Origin: Bradyrhizobiaceae bacterium | Lineage (GTDB): Bacteria; Pseudomonadota; Alphaproteobacteria; Rhizobiales; Xanthobacteraceae | Direction: 5' to 3' | Length of the DNA stretch: 8,217 nucleotides | Assembly: GCA_016793685.1 (NCBI GenBank) | Contig: JAEULX010000086.1 | Location: 1 to 8,217, forward strand | In this document: piece by piece, positions 1-4,627 of the stretch | Position numbering within the stretch: the first letter of the stretch is position 1 | How the letters are laid out: the number at the start of each line of letters is the position of its first letter | Notes under the pieces: generated by a model | What the model was told of the DNA's origin: nothing | Seen by the model: the letters and a program-made list of their open reading frames with translations, nothing else | The model's database searches: none | Position numbers and translations under genes: made by a program

Positions 1-168
1 TTCACCTTGCCGCGCGTCGCGGCGGGAACCGGATGGCTCAGGCTCATAGACACCAATCTTCCCGACGTTGAAGACGAGATCGATGCGGCGCGGCTGAAAT
101 TCGGCCACGTCTACAGCGTGACCGGCCGCTCACTGCTCCTGTTCAGGCTGCTGCGTTCGCGCCGGTAA
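1..168 (+). CDS. glgX: Glycogen debranching enzyme GlgX, C-terminal fragment
   Basis: An open frame enters the window at base 1 and ends at TAA 166-168, giving the last 55 residues of a protein. The fragment contains LIDTNLPD and, about 20 residues later, GHVYSVTGRSLLLFRLL. I recognise this pairing as the C-terminal end of bacterial GlgX (TreX-type) glycogen debranching enzymes, where 'W..LIDTN.PD' and 'Y.V.GRSL.LF.L' close the C-terminal beta-sandwich domain. GlgX is a cytoplasmic GH13 alpha-1,6-glucosidase that removes side chains from phosphorylase-trimmed glycogen. The catalytic domain lies outside the window, so activity cannot be judged. The fragment ends with a basic tail (LLRSRR). It is followed 41 bp later by a strong hairpin terminator, so it appears to be the last gene of its transcript. 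The identification rests only on these C-terminal motifs. Confidence 0.8.
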   Translation, partial: FTLPRVAAGTGWLRLIDTNLPDVEDEIDAARLKFGHVYSVTGRSLLLFRLLRSRR

Positions 169-209
169 ATTCCGGCGCGGCGTCGAAAACTGTCGAGAAC
201 CGCATAAAC

Positions 210-245
210 AAAGACCCTCCGTGCAGCCATGCACGGAGGGTCTTT
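210..245. terminator. Strong hairpin terminator, probably bidirectional
   Basis: A perfect 16-bp inverted repeat (arms 210-225 and 230-245, 4-base loop GCCA) has a GC-rich core (GACCCTCCGTGC) and ends in AAA on the left and TTT on the right. The right side continues as TCTTTATT. It lies 41 bp after the glgX stop codon and 88 bp beyond the minus-strand ACP-like stop codon. The A-flank on the left and T-flank on the right mean it can act as an intrinsic terminator in both directions between these two convergent genes. Confidence 0.9.
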
Positions 246-333
246 ATTCAAACGTATACGAGCGTCGGCGCCGATTTCCGTTCGATTTGACTGCCGCTGT
301 GCCTCGTTCTCTCCTGATCCGGTCCCTGATCAC

Positions 334-648
334 TCAAATGCTGGCGGAGCTTGCGCTGCCCGCGTGGACCGGCGGAAATCCTGGAACAGGAATCGCCCGA
401 TCGTCTGTCGGCGTGTTGGCGCGCAGCGCTTCAAGCGCGCCGGCCACCAACTCCGCAACGGTTCGCGCGTCTTCGAGATCGGTCGGAAGTTCGACACCCA
501 GCCGCGTCTCGAGCGCGAGAACGATATGAGTCATCGCTAGATCGTCGACATCAAGAATAGAGTCAGAATTCAGATCGTCACCACCGTCGTCATCGGCGTA
601 ACTCAGCACGATATCGAGCACCAGCTTTTCCACTCGATTTCTGACCAT
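334..648 (-). CDS. Acyl-carrier-protein-like protein lacking the phosphopantetheine serine
   Basis: A 104-residue acidic protein with the ACP fold signature. Residues 35-47 (DDLAMTHIVLALE) align without gaps to the ACP core DSLDxVELVxALE, followed by RLGVELP (49-55), matching the ACP 'eFGieiP' segment, and a final helix around TVAELVAGALEAL (63-75). In true ACPs the Ser of DSL carries the 4'-phosphopantetheine arm; here that position is Asp36 (codon GAT, complement of 541-543). S28 and S30 are six or more residues away and not in register. A Ala/Pro-rich tail of about 28 residues (77-104) follows the domain, which is longer than the usual ~80-residue ACP. An AGGGGG Shine-Dalgarno lies about 7 bases before the ATG. 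No ketosynthase, acyltransferase or adenylation gene is next to it, so its partner is unknown. The fold assignment is fairly firm. The function is not: it could be a non-carrier docking or regulatory paralogue. Confidence 0.75.
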   Translation of the reverse strand: MVRNRVEKLVLDIVLSYADDDGGDDLNSDSILDVDDLAMTHIVLALETRLGVELPTDLEDARTVAELVAGALEALRANTPTDDRAIPVPGFPPVHAGSASSASI

Positions 649-664
649 GATACCGCCCCCTGAT

Positions 665-711
665 CATGAACCTTTTCATGCGAGAGTTGCGACGGCCCCC
701 ATCGCCGCAAC
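665..711. repeat. Two short inverted repeats in the leader of the ACP-like gene
   Basis: Just upstream of the minus-strand ACP-like start are two palindromes. One is CATGAA-CCTT-TTCATG (665-680), with 6-bp arms and a 4-base spacer. The other has arms GTTGCG (686-691) and CGCAAC (706-711), with two more inner pairs (CG/CG). They lie 17-65 bases 5' of the start codon. They could be leader hairpins or operator sites for the ACP-like gene. Beyond them, 714-737 is AT-rich and could hold its promoter, but I cannot identify convincing -35 and -10 boxes. Confidence 0.35.
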
Positions 712-868
712 AATCAGTAAAATAAAGTTACCTTAAGAGAGGTCTTGCCGAAATACGGTTGCAATCCGGGGGCGACGTCCCTTGGGTAAGTCTACGTACT
801 CGTTGAGCCCGGTGCGGGGTCGGATCGGCGCGCACTCAGCCTTTTCGGCGTCGGCCGAACGGAATTGG

Positions 869-888
869 TCGCAAATTTTCGCAAATTC
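869..888. repeat. Tandem 10-mer direct repeat upstream of arsR
   Basis: The 10-mer TCGCAAATTT (869-878) is followed directly by TCGCAAATTC (879-888), identical at 9 of 10 positions. The block is also framed by GGAATT (861-866) and AATTCC (884-889), an inverted repeat with a 17-base spacer. It sits 60-80 bp before the arsR start in otherwise GC-rich DNA. A second regulator binding site for the ars operon is possible, but no factor can be named. Confidence 0.3.
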
Positions 889-913
889 CCAGCCGCGGGG
901 GCGCGGGAAGGGG

Positions 914-947
914 TTGCATAATTCAATAATTCCGTTATCAACGAAAT
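914..947 (+). promoter_or_regulatory. Putative arsR promoter/operator, AT-rich repeat block
   Basis: The 34 bases directly before the arsR start are AT-rich and structured. There are two direct copies of ATAATTC (918-924 and 926-932, 8-base period), which overlap the inverted repeat AATT-CAAT-AATT (920-931), and then CGTT-ATC-AACG (933-943). ArsR-family repressors are autoregulated through AT-rich imperfect dyads overlapping their own promoter, so this is the expected place for an operator. A weak sigma70-like pair, TTGCAT (914-919) and TATCAA (936-941) with 16 bp between, would start transcription near the arsR ATG. No Shine-Dalgarno is visible before that ATG, which fits a leaderless or nearly leaderless message. 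The operator is inferred from position and repeats only. Confidence 0.4.
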
Positions 948-1319
948 ATGGAAACAACAGAAGCCCTGCTCGCCTTCGCGGCGCTTTCGCAGAACACGCG
1001 GCTGGATGTGTTCCGGTTGCTGATCGAGCATGAGCCGGAAGGCTTGCCCGCCGGCGAAGTCGCGCGTCGCCTGGCTGTGCCCGCCAACACGATGTCGGCG
1101 CACCTTGGCGTGCTTGCGCGCGCCAGGCTCGTCAGCGCCGAGCGGCGCAGCCGCACGATCATCTACCGCGCCGAGATCGACAGCCTGCGCGCGCTGATCG
1201 ACTTTCTCGCCACGAACTGCTGCGGAGGCAGGCCGGACCTCTGCGCTGCGCTGATAAGGCCGCTTCAATCCACATCCTGCCGAAAGTCGAAAACAGCGGA
1301 TGAATCCTCCGATGCCTGA
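948..1319 (+). CDS. arsR: ArsR-family arsenic-responsive transcriptional repressor
   Basis: A 123-residue winged helix-turn-helix protein of the ArsR/SmtB family. LSQNTRLDVFRLLIEH (13-28) is the typical opening helix pair. LPAGEVARRLAVPANTMSAHLGVLARARLV (33-62) is the DNA-recognition HTH, and AERRSRTIIYRAE (64-76) is the wing. The ELCVCDL metal site of R773-type ArsR is absent from the recognition helix. Instead a C-terminal cluster NCCGGRPDLC supplies Cys91, Cys92 and Cys99. This resembles the three-cysteine C-terminal As(III) site described for Acidithiobacillus ferrooxidans ArsR, although the spacing here is one residue longer. As(III) binding should release the repressor from operator DNA. 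The gene is first in the operon; its 3' end overlaps the following arsC start, implying translational coupling. The ATG has no clear ribosome binding site, but the family's N-terminus fits this start. Confidence 0.9.
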   Translation: METTEALLAFAALSQNTRLDVFRLLIEHEPEGLPAGEVARRLAVPANTMSAHLGVLARARLVSAERRSRTIIYRAEIDSLRALIDFLATNCCGGRPDLCAALIRPLQSTSCRKSKTADESSDA

Positions 1320-1839
1320 TCCGATCTACAACGTGCTGTTCCTGTGCACCGGCAACACTGCGCGCTCCATTATCGCGGAAAGCGTCATGCGGAGAGACGG
1401 CGGCGGGCGCTTTCGCGCCTTCTCGGCCGGGAGCCATCCCAAGGGCGTCATCAACCCGTTCGCCCTCAAGGTGCTCGAAGACTATGGCTTCCCGACCGAA
1501 GGGCTGCGCTCGAAAAGCTGGAGCGAGTTCGCGACGCCGGACGCGCCGCAGATGGATTTCGTGTTTACCGTCTGCGACAACGCCGCCGGCGAGGTCTGCC
1601 CGCTCTGGCCGGGCCAGCCGATGACGGCGCATTGGGGGATTGAGGACCCGGCAGCGGTCGAGGGCACTGATCTCGAAAAGGAGCGCGCGTTTGTTCTGGC
1701 GCTTCGGTATCTCAAGAACCGCATCAACATATTCGGGGCCTTGCCGATCAGGAGCCTTGACCAAGTCGCGCTCGGCAATCGGTTGCGGGACATCGGCCGT
1801 ATGGAAGGCGCGAGCGGTCACAAACCGGAAGTCGCGTGA
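1300..1839 (+). CDS. arsC: Arsenate reductase, low-molecular-weight phosphatase (thioredoxin-coupled) type
   Basis: A 179-residue cytoplasmic enzyme of the LMW protein-tyrosine-phosphatase fold that reduces arsenate to arsenite. The P-loop CTGNTAR gives the CX5R motif with nucleophile Cys16 and Arg22, followed by Ser23. FTVCDNAAGEVCP (89-101) supplies the two further redox cysteines, Cys92 and Cys100, corresponding to Cys82 and Cys89 of Bacillus subtilis ArsC with one extra residue between. WGIEDPAAVEGT (112-123) matches the region with the general acid (Asp116-Pro117). The protein is about 40 residues longer than the ~140-residue B. subtilis enzyme, mainly because of an unassigned C-terminal tail. 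The gene overlaps arsR by 20 bp with this start; Met5 (base 1312) would give an 8-bp overlap and is equally plausible. Whether thioredoxin or glutaredoxin recycles it cannot be read from the sequence. Confidence 0.9.
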   Translation: MNPPMPDPIYNVLFLCTGNTARSIIAESVMRRDGGGRFRAFSAGSHPKGVINPFALKVLEDYGFPTEGLRSKSWSEFATPDAPQMDFVFTVCDNAAGEVCPLWPGQPMTAHWGIEDPAAVEGTDLEKERAFVLALRYLKNRINIFGALPIRSLDQVALGNRLRDIGRMEGASGHKPEVA

Positions 1840-1863
1840 CGCCGGCTCGCCTGGAGGATTCCG

Positions 1864-2925
1864 ATGACCTCTATGCCTTTGCGCTTCAGCACGCTTGTAA
1901 TGGTTCTTGCCGCGCTGACTGGCTTGCCGATCGCAAGTTGGGGGCAGGGCGCACAGCCGAACGCAGCCGTTTCTATTCGCGGTGCGGGTTCGACCCTCGC
2001 GGCGCCGCTCTGGAAAAAATGGATCGAAGAATATGCTGTCGGGCATCGCGGCGTGTCCATCACGTATGATGCGGTTGGCAGCGGCGAGGGCGTCAAACGC
2101 TTCATCGCCCGAGACGTCGATTTCGCCGCCAGCGACGAAATCCTTACCGAAAGCGAAGCCGCAAAACTCCCGGAAGCGGCGGTGATGCTGCCGGTCACGG
2201 CGGGAATGATCGCGCTCGCCTACAACATTCCAGGCGTGAATAGCGAGATCAGGCTGCCAAGGGACGTGTACGTCGATATCTTCGCCGGTGCGATCAAGCG
2301 ATGGGACGATCCACGCATCAAGGCGGCGAACCCCGGCCTGGCATTCCCGCATCGGGACATTGCGCTCGTCGCCCGTCAGGACAGCAGCGGGACGACGGCG
2401 GCCTTTACGAAGCATCTGGCGGCGATCGGCGGCGGTTGGCGCAACGCCGGCATGCGGGTCGGGAAGATGATCGACTGGCCGAAGGGGACAATGCTCGCGC
2501 CCGGCAACGAGGGCGTCGCTGGACGCATAAAGGTCAGCGAAGGATCGATCGGATATGTCGAATACTGGTTCGCGCAGCGGCTTGGACTGCGCATGGCCGC
2601 GCTCCAGAACAATGCCGGCTCTTATGTGAGGCCAACGTCGAACTCAGGAGAACTCGCATTGTCGACGCGGGTCGCCAAAGTGAAAGAACTCGACACTTCG
2701 GTTCTGAATCCCTCCGCCGCCGGCGCATACCCGATTACGACATATAGCTGGATGTTCCTTTATCCGCGTTATGCCGATCCCGCCAAGGGCAGGACGGTGC
2801 GCAACTTCGCCGACTGGGTCTTGTCGCAGCAAGCGCAGAATTACGGCGCTCAACTTGGATATCTGCCGCTCACCGACGACATCACGGCCTTGGGCAAAGA
2901 TGCCTTGGCCGGACTTGCATATTAA
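1864..2925 (+). CDS. pstS: PstS-like periplasmic phosphate-binding protein inside the ars operon
   Basis: A 353-residue secreted binding protein of the phosphate ABC transporter family. The N-terminus (residues 1 to about 30) is a signal peptide, with a hydrophobic core around LVMVLAALTGLPIA. Ligand-site residues can be matched to E. coli PstS: GAGSTL (40-45, Thr44), GSGEG (72-76, Ser73), DFAASD (86-91, Asp91) and RQDSSGTT (171-178, Arg171, Asp173, Ser175, Gly176, Thr177). Phe11 of E. coli PstS is replaced by Leu45. SIGYVEYWFAQ (228-238) and the C-terminal YPITTYSWMFLY segment are also typical. The start is set by GGAGG (1853-1857), 6 bases before the ATG. It lies 24 bp after the first arsC and 14 bp before the second. 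No pstC, pstA or pstB is adjacent, so it must feed a transporter encoded elsewhere or act as a scavenger or sensor. Phosphate is the expected ligand; preference over arsenate is inference. Confidence 0.9.
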   Translation: MTSMPLRFSTLVMVLAALTGLPIASWGQGAQPNAAVSIRGAGSTLAAPLWKKWIEEYAVGHRGVSITYDAVGSGEGVKRFIARDVDFAASDEILTESEAAKLPEAAVMLPVTAGMIALAYNIPGVNSEIRLPRDVYVDIFAGAIKRWDDPRIKAANPGLAFPHRDIALVARQDSSGTTAAFTKHLAAIGGGWRNAGMRVGKMIDWPKGTMLAPGNEGVAGRIKVSEGSIGYVEYWFAQRLGLRMAALQNNAGSYVRPTSNSGELALSTRVAKVKELDTSVLNPSAAGAYPITTYSWMFLYPRYADPAKGRTVRNFADWVLSQQAQNYGAQLGYLPLTDDITALGKDALAGLAY

Positions 2926-2940
2926 CAAGGCTTTGCCCAA
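2890..2940 (+). promoter_or_regulatory. Long hairpin sequestering the RBS of the second arsC
   Basis: A perfect 10-bp inverted repeat (TTGGGCAAAG at 2890-2899, CTTTGCCCAA at 2931-2940) extends inward by five more pairs (CCTTG 2903-2907 with CAAGG 2926-2930) after a 3-base bulge (2900-2902). The total is 15 bp closing an 18-base loop (2908-2925). The 3' arm contains the AAGG Shine-Dalgarno (2927-2930) and the A of the arsC ATG (2940). The pstS stop codon (2923-2925) is at the end of the loop. Ribosomes finishing pstS would cover or melt the 5' arm and free the downstream start, so the arrangement suggests translational coupling. There is no U-tract, so it is not a normal intrinsic terminator. 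Confidence 0.6.
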
Positions 2941-3365
2941 TGGACGTGATCATCTACCACAATCCTCAATGCGGCACCTCGCGTAATACGCTCGGCCTCA
3001 TCCGCAATGCCGGGATCGAGCCGCATATCATCGAGTACCTGAAATGCCCGCCGGCCCGCGCCATGCTCGTCCAGTTGATTGCACGCGCGGGACTGACGGC
3101 GCGCGCGTTGCTGCGCGAGAAGGGAACGCCGTTTCGCGAACTCGGCCTCGATAATCCGGCCCTCGGCGACGGCGAACTCCTCGACGCCATGATGGCGCAT
3201 CCGATCCTGATCAACCGGCCGATCGTCGTCACCCCCAAGGGTGTACGCCTGTGTCGTCCTTCGGAGCTTGTCGTCGACCTGCTGCCCCCGCAACAGGGCG
3301 AGTTCAGGAAAGAGGACGGCGAACTGGTTATCGACGCCGCCGGGCGGCGCGCAGCCACGGCTTGA
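2940..3365 (+). CDS. arsC: Arsenate reductase, glutaredoxin-coupled (R773/ArsC-Spx fold) type
   Basis: A 141-residue cytoplasmic arsenate reductase of the ArsC/Spx thioredoxin-fold family, close in length and motifs to plasmid R773 ArsC. IYHNPQCGTSRNTL (5-18) holds the catalytic Cys11 (Cys12 in R773). The three arginines that bind the oxyanion and intermediate are present: Arg59 in ALLRE, Arg93 in HPILINRPIVVTP, and Arg106 in RLCRPSE. GEFRKEDGELVIDAAGRR closes the protein as in R773. In this family glutathione and glutaredoxin resolve the Cys-As(V) adduct and release As(III). It is unrelated in fold and mechanism to the LMW-phosphatase-type ArsC earlier in the same operon. It starts 14 bp after pstS with an AAGG site 9 bases before the ATG, in the arm of the junction hairpin. 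It ends 12 bp before acr3. Confidence 0.95.
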   Translation: MDVIIYHNPQCGTSRNTLGLIRNAGIEPHIIEYLKCPPARAMLVQLIARAGLTARALLREKGTPFRELGLDNPALGDGELLDAMMAHPILINRPIVVTPKGVRLCRPSELVVDLLPPQQGEFRKEDGELVIDAAGRRAATA

Positions 3366-3377
3366 AGGAATCCGGGA

Positions 3378-4430
3378 ATGTCTACCTTTGAACGTTACCT
3401 GACGCTCTGGGTTGCGCTCTGCATCGTTGTTGGCATCGCCCTCGGCCATTGGTTTCCGATTCCGTTTCAGGTGATTGGCGGCGCCGAAGTCGCGAAGGTC
3501 AACCTGCCGGTTGCCGTCTTGATCTGGCTGATGATCATTCCGATGTTGCTCAAGATCGACGTCGGTGCGCTGCATCAGGTGAAGGAACATTGGCGCGGCA
3601 TCGGGGTGACGCTGTTCATCAACTGGGCCGTCAAGCCATTTTCCATGGCGCTGCTCGGCTGGCTGTTCATCGGACTTCTGTTCCGGCCATGGTTGCCCGC
3701 CAACCAGATCGACAGCTACATCGCCGGTCTGATCATCCTCGCCGCCGCACCGTGCACCGCCATGGTGTTCGTATGGTCGAACCTGTGCGGTGGCGAGCCA
3801 CACTTCACGCTCTCGCAAGTCGCGCTGAACGACACGATCATGGTGATCGCCTTTGCGCCGATCGTGGGGCTCTTGCTTGGCCTCTCCGCAATTGTCGTAC
3901 CGTGGGAGACGCTGGTGATCTCGGTGGTGATGTTCATCGTCATCCCGGTGATCGTGGCGCAGGTCTGGCGGGCGGTGCTGCTGCGGCGTGGCGCAGATGC
4001 GCTCGCGCAGACCTTGAACGCGCTACAGCCGGTCTCGCTCATCGCGCTGCTGGCGACGCTGGTGCTCCTGTTCGGATTTCAGGGCGAGCAAATCCTCAAT
4101 CAGCCGCTGATTATTGCAATGTTGGCGGTGCCGATCCTGATTCAGGTCTACTTCAATGCCGGCCTTGCCTACCTGCTCAATCGCCAGCTCGGGGTCGCCC
4201 ACTGCGTCGCCGCTCCCTCGGCGCTGATCGGAGCGAGTAATTTCTTCGAACTGGCGGTCGCCACCGCGATCGTGCTGTTCGGTTTCAACTCCGGCGCGGC
4301 GCTCGCGACCGTCGTCGGCGTCCTGGTCGAAGTCCCCGTCATGCTTTCGGTCGTGCGCATCACCATGCGGACCAAGCATTGGTACGAGCGGCCGGCGGTG
4401 ACGCGCATACAGGGCGCTTCGTTACGCTAG
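3378..4430 (+). CDS. acr3: Arsenite efflux permease, ACR3 family
   Basis: A 350-residue polytopic inner-membrane protein, about ten hydrophobic segments, matching the usual length of ACR3 arsenite/H+ antiporters (BART superfamily). Family signatures are present: LPVAVLIWLMIIPMLLKID (43-61), INWAVKPFSMALLGW (81-95), LAAAPCTAMVFVWSNL (121-136), NDTIMVIAFAP (151-161), SALIGASNFFELAVA (281-295) and GVLVEVPVML (314-323). Cys126 and Glu318 occupy the positions of the Cys and Glu shown to be essential in Alkaliphilus metalliredigens Acr3. The protein exports As(OH)3 produced by the two reductases and is the final gene of the ars operon. An AAGGA ribosome binding site (3365-3369) overlaps the preceding stop codon, 8 bases before the ATG. 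The C-terminus after the last membrane segment is short and basic. It is distinct from the unrelated ArsB family. Confidence 0.95.
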   Translation: MSTFERYLTLWVALCIVVGIALGHWFPIPFQVIGGAEVAKVNLPVAVLIWLMIIPMLLKIDVGALHQVKEHWRGIGVTLFINWAVKPFSMALLGWLFIGLLFRPWLPANQIDSYIAGLIILAAAPCTAMVFVWSNLCGGEPHFTLSQVALNDTIMVIAFAPIVGLLLGLSAIVVPWETLVISVVMFIVIPVIVAQVWRAVLLRRGADALAQTLNALQPVSLIALLATLVLLFGFQGEQILNQPLIIAMLAVPILIQVYFNAGLAYLLNRQLGVAHCVAAPSALIGASNFFELAVATAIVLFGFNSGAALATVVGVLVEVPVMLSVVRITMRTKHWYERPAVTRIQGASLR

Positions 4431-4546
4431 GTGGGCAGGTTCACGGCTGAATCGCTTGGCCCAGTGGGATTGCTCTGCCGTGGCAGGAACTCCTTTTCCA
4501 TAGCTAAGTATCAGAAGACGCGCACGAATAGTCCCCCATCCGTTCC

Positions 4547-4578
4547 TTAACGCGCCCTTAAAGCGGGGTGGCTAGAGT
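4547..4578 (+). promoter_or_regulatory. CtrA-type box and putative promoter of the PBP1A-like gene
   Basis: TTAA (4547-4550) and TTAA (4558-4561) are separated by exactly 7 bases, the full TTAA-N7-TTAA recognition motif of the alphaproteobacterial cell-cycle regulator CtrA. A weak -10-like TAGAGT lies at 4573-4578. The box centre is about 21 bp upstream of the centre of that hexamer, the normal -35 position for a CtrA-activated promoter. Transcription would then start near 4585, after the GTG at 4568 and before the ATG at 4628. A 7-bp inverted repeat (4588-4594 and 4607-4613, 12-base loop) would lie in the leader. The box is seen directly; its function is inferred. Confidence 0.5.
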
Positions 4579-4627
4579 TTCCGCACGGCCTGCCGGCGTC
4601 GTCTCGGGCAGGCGGGGCGGGACCGGC

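Noticed and set aside
733..957. 74-codon minus-strand open frame in the arsR/ACP intergenic region
   Set aside because: It overlaps the arsR start and operator block, has no ribosome binding site or motif that I recognise, and looks like chance.
1159..2415. 418-codon minus-strand open frame across arsR, arsC and pstS
   Set aside because: It has Arg-rich composition and no domain signature, and it overlaps three well-supported plus-strand genes. It is a GC-skew shadow.
948..4430. ars operon as a recent mobile insertion
   Set aside because: No transposase, integrase, tRNA or flanking direct repeats are visible, and base composition looks similar to the neighbours. Transfer cannot be supported from this window.
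4475..4500. Possible terminator after acr3 (CTGC-CGTG-GCAG followed by CCTTTTCC)
   Set aside because: The stem is only 4 bp and the T-run is four bases and 9 bases away. It is too weak to call; no convincing terminator is visible between acr3 and the PBP gene.
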